The notes beneath the pieces are model-generated. The model was given only the letters and a program-made list of their open reading frames with translations. It was not told where the DNA came from and ran no database searches. Positions 40,536-51,359 of a stretch of 64,000 bases of DNA are shown in pieces. A program made the translations under genes and the position numbers. Within the stretch, counting starts at the first letter, position 1. Every line of letters begins with the position of its first letter. Source of the stretch: Oscarella lobularis (lineage: Eukaryota > Porifera > Homoscleromorpha > Homosclerophorida > Oscarellidae); NCBI RefSeq assembly GCF_947507565.1, contig NC_089191.1:2321627-2385626 (forward strand), in the 5' to 3' direction.

Positions 40536-41570
40536 ACAAATTACACTCGTCCAATCTTCGCGAAACCGCTTTGTACGTGTTGCCGTGCCATTCTATAGGC
40601 GTAGCAATTTGAAACCCCGATTTGTAATAGTTTATTTATGACGTCACATTGTTAAACCCGTGAGGTCACGTGCTTATGTTAGCGCGCGCGTCCCCTTTCG
40701 AAGAAACACTGTTTCTGGCTCGTTTTCTACGATGCGAAGGTCGGAGCGACGTTAAAATGTAAGTAGTAGATAGTTACGAAGCAGTTTTAGAGCGTTCGTC
40801 GCCCGCGGAGCGCGCGTACGAACGCGTCGCGTCGCCAAGTTGTGGCGCGAGCTTCGAATAGTGAATTTTTCGTTTCGAATGGCTTCGAAACGAAGGATTC
40901 GAGACGGTTTAGAACGTTTTGCGACGCGAAGCGTCGCTTTCGGCGTCGTTTTTGCCGAATTAATGTGGCCGTAAAAGGGGGGCGTGTTCCCTTTCTTTCG
41001 CACGTGCTCTACGGCAAACGGCGACTCGGATGCCGTCGAGTGGCGGCAATTTGTAAACTGCACCATATGCCCTCTCGATCGAAGTGCCGCTTATCGTCGT
41101 ACGACGCGCCGTCGCGGAGTGGCGGCACGGTTAAGGTGGTGTCGTTTACGGTGTACGCGCGTAGGCGTATTGTTGGTTTCGCTTAATTTTATGTCAAAAA
41201 TTGGCGAAAATTGGTAAACGTGGTACCAGGTTTTATTTGTCAGACCACGACGAATCGAATGGCACCGGTGCGGTGTTCGTGCGACGTCTCCTTGCAGAGT
41301 TGTGCGCTTTTTCGCGAAACGAGTCGCGAATTGGAAAATCGATTTTTGTCCTTCGATTTTCTGCGCCGTGCAGTCGTTTCTGCAGCCGTTTTTCGGTTTT
41401 TTTAAGAAGGATTTGGGATGGCTGAAAGGCGCGAAAAGGTTTTTTTCGCGTGCGATCGAAATTTGGTCAAAATTTCGCTAAATCCAACTTTTGCGTTTCG
41501 GACTCGTTTCGAACGTCTCGTAGACGTCTTTCCCTTCATCGTAGAGCATTGTGGTTTGGAATTTGGCGAC
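40536..41570 (+). promoter_or_regulatory. CpG-rich dispersed element, copy C (forward, diverged)
   Basis: About 0.9 kb of CpG-rich DNA related to the copies at 50.2 kb and 53.8 kb. It begins with promoter-like motifs: a full CRE, TGACGTCAC (40,639-40,647), then GTCACGTGC and TATGTTAGCGCG (about 40,664-40,686). About 70 bases further on comes a consensus donor, AATGTAAGTAG (40,757). Shared internal landmarks include GGGCGTG...TTTCGC near 40,980, GGCAAACGGCG near 41,012 and GCCGTCG near 41,032. Downstream parts are more diverged, and 41,400-41,570 has no clear match. Short open frames on both strands are not conserved between copies. It may be a first-exon and promoter module or a non-autonomous element. 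Confidence 0.55.
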
Positions 41571-41596
41571 AATTTGTCCTGGGGACAATTTGTCCT

Positions 41597-42088
41597 TCTC
41601 CTATGCCTTTTGCCTTCTCCCTTTGCCTTTTGCATTCTCCTTTGCCTTTTCCCTTTGCCTTTTGCCTTCTCCTTTGCCTTTTGCCTTCTCCTTTGCCTTT
41701 TGCCTTTTCCCTTTGCCTTTTGCCTTCTCCCTTTGCCTTTTGCTTTCTCCTTTGCCTTGTGCCTTCTCCCTTTGCCTTTTTCCTTCTCCCTTTGCCTTTT
41801 GCTTTCTCCTTTGCCTTGTGCCTTCTCCCTTTGCCTTTTTCCTTCTCCCTTTGCCTTTTGCCTTCTCCCTTTGCCTTTTGCCTTCTCCCTTTGCCTTTTT
41901 CCTTCTCCCTTTGCCTTTTGCCATCTCCCTTTGCCTTTTGCCTTCTCCCTTTGCCTTTTGCCTTCTCCCTTTGCCTTTTGCCTTTTCCCTTTGCCTTTTG
42001 CCTTCTCCCTTTGCCTTTTTCCTTCTCCCTTTGCCTTTTGCCTTCTCCCTTTGCCTTTTGCCTTCTCCTGTGCCTTTTGTCTTCTCCC
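41597..42088. repeat. 20-bp pyrimidine-strand satellite
   Basis: About 24 copies of CCTTCTCCCTTTGCCTTTTG or a 15-base shortened form. The plus strand is almost entirely C and T apart from one or two G per unit, so the minus strand is purine-rich. Open frames on both strands (Leu/Phe/Pro-rich and Lys/Arg/Glu/Gly-rich) follow from the 20-bp repeat and are not genes. Confidence 0.95.
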
Positions 42089-42694
42089 TTTTTGTAAACA
42101 GAGGGTTTCTGGAGGATGTCAGATAAGTGCCATGCAATTGTTTATGAGTTGTGTGGCTTTGTTAATGTGTATAGGGGCAATGTTAGGGCAGAGTCAATAC
42201 TGATAGGTATATAATGGTTCCTAATTGGGTTACATATTTCTAATTAGTTTTCTTAGGGGCATAGGGATGGGAGGAACAATGACAAGGAGATGGGGCGCGA
42301 GGGAGAAGAGGAACAAGCAGGCAGGGAAGAGAAGGAATATCAAGGGATCGATGGTATGTGATGTAGGTAGAGTTTTAGTTATTGGGGGGTCTCTAATTCG
42401 TTTCTTTAGATGTGTAAGAGCGTAAGAAAGATGGATATAAGCAAGGGACGCGAGTGAGAGGGGAGGGAAAGGAAGGAAAAACAATCAGAAGGAACGATGG
42501 CTATGGATGGAGCAAAGGTATGTGATGTAGGTAGAGTTTTAGTTATTGAGGGGTCTCTAATTTGTTTCTTTACATATGTAAGGAAGAAGGATATAAGCAA
42601 GGGACGCGTGTGGGAAGGGGAGGAAAGGAAGGGAAGGCAATCAGAAGGAAGGATGACTCTCGAGGGGGCAAAGGTATGTGATGTAGGTAGAGTT
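42089..42694 (+). repeat. Mini exon-intron modules, internal set B (decayed)
   Basis: GTCAGATAAGTGCC (42,118) matches GTCAGATAAGTGCC just before the terminal array (63,175), which ties the two loci together. Candidate introns are 42,207-42,256 (50 nt; GTATAT to TTTTCTTAG), 42,354-42,409 (56 nt; GTATGTGATG to TTTCTTTAG) and one starting at 42,518 whose acceptor has changed from TTTCTTTAG to TTTCTTTAC. A fourth donor at 42,674 is cut off by the 16-bp satellite. The GA-rich block between the first two introns (42,257-42,353) is 97 nt, the same length as the blocks of the terminal array. The module spacing is 164 then 156 bases. Confidence 0.65.
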
Positions 42695-43274
42695 GTCCTG
42701 GGGACAATTGTCCCCAGGACAAATTGTCCTGGGACAATTTGTCCAGGGACAATTTGTCCAGGGACAATTTGTCCTGGGACTATTTGTCCTGGGAGAATTT
42801 CTCCTGAGGAGAATTTGTCCTGGGACAAATTGTCCTGGGACAATTTGTCCCCAGGACAAATTGTCCTTGGGACAATTTGTCCCCAGGACAAATTGTCCTG
42901 GCACAAATTGTCCTGGCACAATTTGTCCCCAGGACAAATTGTCCTGGCACAATTTGTCCTGGCACAATTTGTCCCCAGGACAAATTGTCCTGGCACAATT
43001 TGTCCTGGGGACAATTGGTCCTGGGACAATTTGTCCAGGGACAATTTGTCCTGGGACTATTTGTCCTGGGGACAATTGGTCCTGGGACAATTTGTCCAGG
43101 GACAATTTGTCCTGGGACTATTTGTCCTGGGAGAATTTGTCCTAGGAAAATTTGTCCTGGGAAAATTTGTCTTGGGGACAATTTATCCTGGGGACAATTT
43201 GTCCTTGGACAATTTGTCCTGGGACAATTTGTCCTGGGGACAATTTGTCCTCGGACAATTTTTCCTGGGTCAAT
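42695..43274. repeat. 16-bp satellite, array 3 (both orientations)
   Basis: Copies of GACAATTTGTCCTGGG intermixed with inverted ones (GTCCCCAGGACAAATTGTCC), so the first 300 bases contain many longer palindromes such as CCAGGACAAATTGTCCTGG. A run with GGACAATTGGTCCTGGGAC is duplicated 64 bases apart near 43,008 and 43,072. Confidence 0.95.
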
Positions 43275-44203
43275 TTGTCCTCACAGGAGAGACCCGTTGG
43301 GTAGCCCCTGTAATTTCGCTGTAGTTTATCACAGGAGAGACCCCTTCTCTAACCCCCTGTAATTTCACTGTAATCTATTACAGGAGAGACCCGTTTGCTA
43401 ACCCCCTGTAATTTCGCTGTAGTTTATTACAGGAGAGACCCGTTGGCTAGCCCCTGTAATTTCGCTGTAATTTTTTACAGGGAAACCCGTTGGCTAGCCC
43501 CCTGTAATTTGTCTGTAATTTTTTACAGGAGAGACCCGTTGGCTAGCCCCTGTAATTTCGCTATAGTTTATTACAGGAGAGACCCGTTAGCTAACCCCTG
43601 TAATTTGGCTGTAATTTTTTACAGGAGAGACTTGTTGTCTAGACCCTGTAATTTCGCTGTAATTTATTACAGGAGAGACCCGTTGGCTACCCCCCCATAA
43701 TTTCGCTGTAATTTATTACAGGAGAGACCCGTTGGCTAACCCCCTGTAATTTCGCTGTAGTTTATTACAGGAGAGACCCGTTGGCTAGCCCTGTAATTTC
43801 GCTGTAATTTATTACAGGAGAGACCCGTTAGCTAGCCTCTGTAATTTCGCTGTAATTTATTACAGGAGAGACCCGTTGGCTAACCCCCTGTAATTTCGCT
43901 GTAGTTTATTACAGGAGAGACCCGTTGGCTAGCCCCTGTAAATTCGCTTTAATTTATTACAGGAGAAACCCGTTGGCTAACCCCCTATAATTTCGCTGTA
44001 ATTTATGAGAGGAGAGACGCGTTGGCTAGCCCCTGTAATTTCGCTGTAGTTTATTACAGGAGATACCCGTTGTCTAACCCCCTGTAATTTCGCTGTAATT
44101 TATTACAGGAGATACCCGTTGGCTAACCCCCTGTAATTTCGCTGTAATTTATTACAGGAGATACCCGTTGGCTAACCCCCTGTAATTTCGCTGTAATTTT
44201 TGG
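43275..44203. repeat. 49-bp satellite, array 4
   Basis: About 19 units of the CTGTAATTT...GGAGAGACCCGTTGGCTAACC family, the longest array of this family in the window. Units vary between GGCTAACCCC and GGCTAGCCC. The last unit ends GCTGTAATTTTTGGGAGAAT, the recurrent junction with the 16-bp family. A 101-codon open frame is a translation of the repeat. Confidence 0.95.
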
Positions 44204-44716
44204 GAGAATTTGTTCTGGGACAATTTGTCCTGGGGACAATTTCTCCTGGGACAATTTGTCCTGGGACAATTTTTCCTGGGTACAATTTGCCCTGGGTACA
44301 ATTTGTCCTGGGACAATTTGTCCTGGGACAATTTGTCCTGGGACAATTTGTCCTGGTCAATTTTTCCTGGGGACAATTTGTCCTGGGGGCAATTTTTCCT
44401 GGGGACATTTTGTCCCGGGACAATTTGTCCTTGGTACAATTTGTCCTGGGACAATTTGTCCTGGGACAATTTGTCCTGGGACAATTTTACCTTGGGACAA
44501 TTTGTCCTGGGAGAATTTCTCCTGGGACAATTTGTCCTGGGACAATTTGTCCTGGTCAATTTTTCCTGGGGACAATTTTTCCTGGGGACAATTTTTCCTG
44601 GGGACATTTTGTCCCGGGACAATTTGTCCTTGGTACAATTTGTCCTGGGACAATTTGTCCTGGGACAATTTGTCCTGGGACAATTTTACCTTGGGACAAT
44701 TTGTCTTGGGGAGAAT
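44204..44716. repeat. 16-bp satellite, array 4
   Basis: About 32 units of the GACAATTTGTCCTGGG family. A half-array duplication is visible: TCCTGGTCAATTTTTCCTGG occurs at 44,351 and 44,550 (shift 199). Open frames are by-products. Confidence 0.95.
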
Positions 44717-44790
44717 TTATTCGTAATTAATGCGGCTTTTATTCGGAATTAATGCGGCATTTATTCGGAATTAATTCGGTATTTATTCTC
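44717..44790. repeat. Short 22-bp repeat
   Basis: Three copies of a unit like TTATTCGGAATTAATGCGGC, with GAATTAATTC-type dyads. It bridges the 16-bp and 24-bp arrays. Confidence 0.8.
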
Positions 44791-45213
44791 AACAAGTGAA
44801 AGTTCTACCTTCACTAGGAGTGTAGGTTGTACCTTCACAGCGAGTGAAAGTTCTACCTTCACAACGAGTGAAGGTTCTACCTTCATTAGGAGAGATCATT
44901 CATTAGTAGTGAATGTTCTAATTTCATTAGTAGTACAAGTTTTACCTTCATTAGGAGTGAAGGTTCTACCTTCACAAAAAGTGATGATTCTACCTTCACT
45001 TCGAGGGAAGGTTCTGCCTTCACTAGGAGTGAAAGTTCTACCTTCACTATGAGTGAAGGTTATACCTTCACAACAAGGGAAGGTTTTACCTTCTATATTA
45101 GTGAAGGTTCTATCTACACTACGAGTAAAGGCTCTACCTCCACAACGAGTAAAGGTTCTACCTTTACTACGAGTGAAGGTTCTACATTCACAACGAGTAA
45201 AAGTTCTACCTTC
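44791..45213. repeat. 24-bp satellite
   Basis: About 17 degenerate copies of AAGGTTCTACCTTCACTAGG plus AGTG. Each contains GAAGGT-TCT-ACCTTC, a 6-bp inverted repeat with a 3-base spacer. The 24-bp length keeps a frame open as an 8-residue Ser/Thr-rich repeat, which I do not regard as a gene. Two remnant units occur at 49,815-49,860. Confidence 0.9.
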
Positions 45214-45345
45214 AGGGTTCTGCCCACATGGGTCGGCATGGGTCGGCCCCGACCCTTACTCGCCTATCGCCGACCCATACTACTATAACGTTATGACAGC
45301 CCGTAGCTTGCAATAATTACTGCCGGGTACATCGTCCAAAACAAC
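45214..45345. other. Unassigned spacer
   Basis: GC-rich, low-copy sequence with three short CATGGGTCGGC / CCGACCC repeats near 45,225-45,275. No gene or known element is recognised. Confidence 0.6.
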
Positions 45346-45448
45346 CGTCCAAGACAATTTTTAAAATGGTCCAAGACAATTTTAAAAATGGTCCAAGACG
45401 ATTTTATAAATGGTCCAAGACAATTTTAAAAATTGTCCCAAGAAAAAT
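45346..45448. repeat. 22-bp AT-rich satellite, left piece
   Basis: Five copies of GGTCCAAGACAATTTTAAAA plus two bases. The family reappears on the far side of the 7/8-bp array (49,469-49,735), so the latter array appears to be inserted within or expanded between two halves of the 22-bp array. Confidence 0.85.
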
Positions 45449-48400
45449 TAGATGGTACGTAGATTGTAGATTTGTAGATTGTAGATTTGTAGATTCGTAG
45501 ATTTTAGATTCGTAGATCGTAGATTCGTAGATCGTAGATTTGTAGATTTGTAGATTGTAGATTCGTAGATCGTAGATTCGTAGATCGTAGATTTGTAGTA
45601 GATTTGTAGATTTGTAGATTTGTAGATTTGTAGATTTGTAGATTTGTAGATTCGTAGATTTGTAGCTTCGATTTGTAGATTATAGATCGTAGATTTGTAG
45701 ATCGTAGATTCGTAGATTTGTAGATTATAGATTGTAGATTTTTAGATTTGTAGATTGTAGATCGTAAATTCGTAGATTGTAGATTTGTAGATTGTAGATT
45801 CGTAGATCGTAGATTTGTAGTAGATTTGTAGCTTCGATTTGTAGATTTGTAGATTTGTAGATTTGTAGATTTGTAGATTTGTAGATTCGTAGATTTGTAG
45901 CTTCGATTTGTAGATTATAGATCGTAGATTTGTAGATCGTAGATTCGTAGATTTGTAGATTATAGATTGTAGATTTTTAGATTTGTAGATTGTAGATCGT
46001 AAATTCGTAGATTGTAGATTTGTAGATTGTAGATTCGTAGATCGTAGATTTGTAGTAGATTTGTAGCTTCGATTTGTAGATTTGTAGATTTGTAGATTCG
46101 TAGATTTGTAGATTCGTAGCTTCGATTTTGTAGATTTGTAGCTTCGATTTGTAGATTGTAGATTTGTAGATCGTAGATTTGTAGATCGTAGATTCGTAGA
46201 TTTGTAGATTATAGATTGTAGATCGTAGATTTGTAGATTGTAGATCGTAGATTGTAGATTTGTAGATTTGTAGATTTGTAGATCGTTAGATTTGTAGATT
46301 GTAGATCGTAGATTCGTAGATCGTAGATTTTTAGATTTGTAGATTGTAGATTCGTAGATCGTAGATCGTAGATTTGTAGATCGTAGATTTGTAGATTGTA
46401 GATTTGTAGATCGTTAGATTCGTAGATTGTAGATTCGTAGATCGTAGATCGTAGATTTGTAGATTGTAGATTTGTAGATCGTTAGATTTGTAGATTGTAA
46501 ATATAGATCGTAGATTTGTACATTTGTAGATCGTAGATTCGTAGATCGTAGATTCGTAGATCGTAGATTTGTAGATTGTAGATTTGTAGATCGTTAGATT
46601 CGTAGATTGTAGATTCGTAGATCGTAGATTTGTAGATCGTAGATTTGTAGATTGTAGATTTGTAGATCGTTAGATTTGTAGATCGTAGATTCGTAGATTT
46701 GTAGATTATAGATTGTAGATCGTAGATTTGTAGATTGTAGATCGTAGATTGTAGATTTGTAGATTTGTAGATTTGTAGATCGTTAGATTTGTAGATTGTA
46801 GATCGTAGATTCGTAGATCGTAGATTTTTAGATTTGTAGATTGTAGATTCGTAGATCGTAGATGGTAGATTTGTAGATCGTAGATTTGTAGATTGTAGAT
46901 TTGTAGATCGTTAGATTTGTAGATCGTAGATTCGTAGATTTGTAGATTATAGATTGTAGATTGTAGATTCGTAGATCGTAGATTTGTAGCTTCGATTTGT
47001 AGATTATAGATCGTAGATTTGTAGATCGTAGATTCGTAGATTTGTAGATTATAGATTGTAGATTTTTAGATTTGTAGATTGTAGATCGTAAATTCGTAGA
47101 TTGTAGATTTGTAGATTGTAGATTCGTAGATCGTAGATTTGTAGTAGATTTGTAGCTTCGATTTGTAGATTTGTAGATTTGTAGATTCGTAGATTTGTAG
47201 ATTCGTAGCTTCGATTTTGTAGATTTGTAGCTTCGATTTGTAGATTGTAGATTTGTAGATCGTAGATTTGTAGATCGTAGATACGTAGATTTGTAGATTA
47301 TAGATTGTAGATCGTAGATTTGTAGATTGTAGATTTGTAGATCGTAGATTTGTAGATCGTAGATTCGTAGATTTGTAGATTATAGATTGTAGATCGTAGA
47401 TTTGTAGATTGTAGATCGTAGATTGTAGATTTGTAGATTTGTAGATTTGTAGATCGTTAGATTTGTAGATTGTAGATCGTAGATTCGTAGATTGTAGATC
47501 GTAGATTGTAGATTTGTAGATTTGTAGATTTGTAGATCGTTAGATTTGTAGATTGTAGATCGTAGATTCGTAGATCGTAGATTTTTAGATTTGTAGATTG
47601 TAGATTCGTAGATCGTAGATGGTAGATTTGTAGATCGTAGATTTGTAGATTGTAGATTTGTAGATCGTTAGATTTGTAGATCGTAGATTCGTAGATTTGT
47701 AGATTATAGATTGTAGATTGTAGATTCGTAGATCGTAGATTTGTAGCTTCGATTTGTAGATTATAGATCGTAGATTTGTAGATCGTAGATTCGTAGATTT
47801 GTAGATTATAGATTGTAGATTTTTAGATTTGTAGATTGTAGATCGTAAATTCGTAGATTGTAGATTTGTAGATTGTAGATTCGTAGATCGTAGATTTGTA
47901 GTAGATTTGTAGCTTCGATTTGTAGATTTGTAGATTTGTAGATTCGTAGATTTGTAGATTCGTAGCTTCGATTTTGTAGATTTGTAGCTTCGATTTGTAG
48001 ATTGTAGATTTGTAGATCGTAGATTTGTAGATCGTAGATACGTAGATTTGTAGATTATAGATTGTAGATCGTAGATTTGTAGATTGTAGATTTGTAGATC
48101 GTAGATTTGTAGATCGTAGATTCGTAGATTTGTAGATTATAGATTGTAGATCGTAGATTTGTAGATTGTAGATCGTAGATTGTAGATTTGTAGATTTGTA
48201 GATTTGTAGATCGTTAGATTTGTAGATTGTAGATCGTAGATTCGTAGATCGTAGATTTTTAGATTTGTAGATTGTAGATTCGTAGATCGTAGATCGTAGA
48301 TTTGTAGATCGTAGATTTGTAGATTGTAGATTTGTAGATCGTTAGATTCGTAGATTGTAGATTCGTAGATCGTAGATTCGTAGATCGTAGATTTGTAGAT

Positions 48401-49468
48401 TGTAGATTTGTAGATCGTTAGATTTGTAGATCGTAGATTCGTAGATTTGTAGATTATAGATTGTAGATTGTAGATTCGTAGATCGTAGATCGTAGATTTG
48501 TAGATCGTAGATTTGTAGATTGTAGATTTGTAGATCGTTAGATTCGTAGATTGTAGATTCGTAGATCGTAGATTCGTAGATCGTAGATTTGTAGATTGTA
48601 GATTTGTAGATCGTTAGATTCGTAGATTGTAGATTCGTAGATCGTAGATTCGTAGATCGTAGATTTGTAGATCGTAGATTTGTAGATTGTAGATTTGTAG
48701 ATCGTTAGATTCGTAGATTGTAGATTCGTAGATCGTAGATTCGTAGATCGTAGATTTGTAGATTGTAGATTTGTAGATCGTTAGATTTGTAGATTGTAAA
48801 TATAGATCGTAGATTTGTACATTTGTAGATCGTAGATTCGTAGATCGTAGATTCGTAGATCGTAGATTTGTAGCTTTGATTTGTAGATTTGTAGATTTGT
48901 AGATTCGTAGATTTGTAGATTCGTAGCTTCGATTTTGTAGATTTGTAGCTTCGATTTGTAGATTGTAGATTTGTAGATCGTAGATTTGTAGATCGTAGAT
49001 TCGTAGATTTGTAGATTATAGATTGTAGATCGTAGATTTGTAGATTGTAGATCGTAGATTGTAGATTTGTAGATTTGTAGATTTGTAGATCGTTAGATTT
49101 GTAGATTGTAGATCGTAGATTTTTAGATTTGTAGATTGTAGATTCGTAGATCGTAGATCGTAGATTTGTAGATCGTAGATTTGTAGATTGTAGATTTGTA
49201 GATCGTTAGATTCGTAGATTGTAGATTCGTAGATCGTAGATTCGTAGATCGTAGATTTGTAGATTGTAGATTTGTAGATCGTTAGATTTGTAGATTGTAA
49301 ATATAGATAGTAGATTTGTACATTTGTAGATCGTAGATTCGTAGATCGTAGATTCGTAGATCGTAGATTTGTAGATTGTAGATTTGTAGATCGTTAGATT
49401 TGTAGATTGTAAATATAGATCGTAGATCGTAGATTCGTAGATCGTAGATTCGTAGATCGTAGATTCGT
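45449..49468. repeat. 7/8-bp GTAGATT satellite
   Basis: About 4 kb of short units TAGATTG, TAGATTTG, TAGATCG and TAGATTCG in varied order. Larger copies are superimposed: the marker GTAGCTTCGATTTGTAGATT occurs at 46,987 and 47,744 (shift 757), and also near 45,662 and 45,898. The plus strand is very poor in C. It does not match known telomere repeat types. A 99-codon open frame on the minus strand is a translation of the repeat. Confidence 0.95.
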
Positions 49469-49945
49469 AAAGATTGTCCCCAGACAATTCTAAAAATTGT
49501 CCCAAGACAAGTCTAAAATTGTCTCAGGACAATTTTAAAAATTGTTTCAAGACAATCCTTTAAAATTGTCTTGGGACAATTTTTAAAATTGTCCTAAGAC
49601 AATTTAAAAAATTTAAAAATCGCCAAAACAGTTTTAAAAATGGTCCAAGACAATTTTAAAAATCGTTTTAGGAATTTTTTTAAATTGCCTAGGACCATTT
49701 TAAAATTGTCTTTGACGATTTTCAAAATTGTCTCGGACTTTTTTTAAAATTGCGTATTTTATCTATCCTTCCATACCTTCTTCCCACACTAAAAATATTC
49801 TCGGCAGAACCCTGTACCTTCATTAGGAGTGAAGGTTCTACCTTCATTATGAGTAAAGGATCTTTTCAAAATTGTCCTTGGGACAATTTGTCCTTGGGAC
49901 AATTTGTTCTGGGACAATTATAAAATTGTCCTAGGACAATTTTCG
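49469..49945. repeat. Mixed remnants of 22-, 24- and 16-bp satellites
   Basis: Degenerate ATTGTCCCAAGACAATTTTA units run from 49,469 to about 49,735. A low-copy AT-rich stretch to 49,808 follows, then two 24-bp units (ACCTTCATTAGGAGTGAAGG), then GACAATTTGTCCTTGG units to 49,945. The order suggests recombination or stacking among the satellite families. Confidence 0.8.
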
Positions 49946-50230
49946 AGAATACGAACGACGCGCCGTTCCAGTCGTCATAACAGGCGCAACGGACACGTGG
50001 AAAGCGAGAACCGCGTGGACAGATACTGGGGTGAAGGTTTAGAAGGTAGGGATCGGGTTAGGTACAAAGCGAACCGAGTTAGAGCGAACAGACTGTGTAG
50101 AGCTGCCGTCGAGTGGAATTCGGGCTCGTTTAACGCTTAACGTGTACCGTTTTGCCTCGAACACCCTCGCAAACCCCTGCTACACTATTATCGATTGTAA
50201 ATAGTTTGAAATCTTTGTTTTCAATACTTT
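49946..50230. other. Low-copy spacer, no gene recognised
   Basis: CpG-containing unique-looking DNA. A 78-codon open frame starts in the satellite and runs through here with an Arg-rich sequence, but it has no recognisable domain and its start codon lies in repeat, so it is not called. The last 60 bases become AT-rich just before the CRE of the next element. Confidence 0.55.
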
Positions 50231-51222
50231 TTTTGACGTCACTTATATAATCCACCATAGTCACGTGCGTGCGTTAGCGCTTGACTCGTTTGTTACGAAT
50301 GAATGGAAAATGGCTCAAAACGACAGATTCGAAGCTTGAGCGAAGTCAAAAGAGTGAAAGAGGTGAGTCTTGAGTAGTTTAGAACCCGTTCGACCGTTCG
50401 CAATGGCGCGAAACGATCGAAATCGAGGCGTCGGGTCGCCAAGGTGCGACGCGCCCTGCGAAATGCGCTGGAATCGTTTCGTTTCGACGCGGAATCATGT
50501 TTTCGGAACGTTACGAAGCGTTTAGCTGCATTCCGTGGCGTATTTCGAGTCGTTTGCGACGATTTCGATGTGCGAAAAGGGGGCGTGGCCCTTAACTTTC
50601 GCGCTCGCTCCACGACAAACGGCGTATCGTATGCCGTCGGCGAATCGAAAATCGAAAACTAGATGATATAGGGTTTCGATCGATGGTACGTTCGTCGCCG
50701 TACGTGGCGTCGTTGACTCACGACGGCGTCGCAAAGGTGGGGTGATTTCGACGCACGCGAGAAGGCGTGTTTGTATATTTGACACGTTTTTATGTCGAAA
50801 ATTCGCGAATTTCGACATGGCTTTGAACCAATCTTATAGAGTCGTCGTTGGCGATTCGATTGGTCGCGGTCCGGTCGTCGTGCGACGTTTCGTGGCGAAA
50901 TGGCACGATTTTTAAGTCGTTTGATCGCGAACGAGAAAATTCGAAATTGTTTTTCGATTTTCTCCGTCCCCTGAAGGAATTCGTTCGCGATTTTTTCTGG
51001 AGAGGATTTCTATTGGGTGGTACGCAAGGGACGAAAGGGTTTGGTGGCCGTCGGTCAAATTTTTGAGTGAAATTTCTACTCGTAAACTTTTTTGCTTTTT
51101 GTACATCTTTGCGACGTTGGCAAAGTGCCTTCCCTTTGTCGGATCGAGCCGAGATTTTTTATCTGGTCTCTCTGACCCCGGAGTTGTTGATAGCCAAAGT
51201 ATCGTTGCCATAGCAACCAAAA
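50231..51222 (+). promoter_or_regulatory. CpG-rich dispersed element, copy A (forward)
   Basis: About 1 kb, homologous in reverse orientation to 53,766-54,720 and more distantly to 40.6-41.5 kb. In order it has a CRE, TGACGTCAC (50,234-50,242); GTCACGTGCGTGCGTTAGCG (50,261-50,280); short ATGs; a donor-like AGAGGTGAGTCTTG (GT at 50,371); and then a long CpG-rich body with GGGGGCGTGGCCC (50,579), CGACAAACGGCG (50,611) and GTTTTTATGTCGAAAATTCG (50,787). It ends with GTTGCCATAGCAACC (51,206), a near-perfect X-box (RFX-type) palindrome. The layout of promoter motifs, short leader, splice donor and CpG body looks like a promoter with first exon and intron 1. The candidate exon at 51,248 lies directly downstream. 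Confidence 0.6.
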
Positions 51223-51247
51223 AATAAAATTGTTTTTTTTTTTTTAG

Positions 51248-51359
51248 GTGTATCTTCCCTTGTTTCAAGCGGGCCCTTGGGGCCGCGAAAACGCGACAGA
51301 ATATCCTTCGGGCGTGTAGCTATGTCAAAGACCATCCGGATTCCTATGCAGATGTTGAG
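51248..51359 (+). CDS. Candidate internal coding exon, unknown protein
   Basis: A long T-run ending TTTTTAG (51,240-51,247) is a strong acceptor, and GAG|GTAAGA (51,360) is a strong donor. The 112-nt block between them is open in one frame after one leading base and encodes 37 residues, including RALGAAKTRQNILRACSYVK and then DHPDSYADVE, which look like ordinary protein. I do not recognise the family. The frame does not join cleanly to a start codon in the upstream copy A leader: the candidate ATGs there give other phases or a stop. The exon may therefore be a stranded gene fragment, or its first exon may lie elsewhere. Confidence 0.35.

Noticed and set aside
41418-42203. Frames of 178-261 codons with Leu/Phe/Pro or Lys/Arg/Gly repeats
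   Set aside because: They come from the 20-bp pyrimidine satellite. The low-complexity composition follows from the repeat.
39741-44730. Frames of 95-275 codons with NLSWDNLSWG or QIVPGQIVP repeats
   Set aside because: They are translations of the 16-bp satellite, overlapping on both strands.
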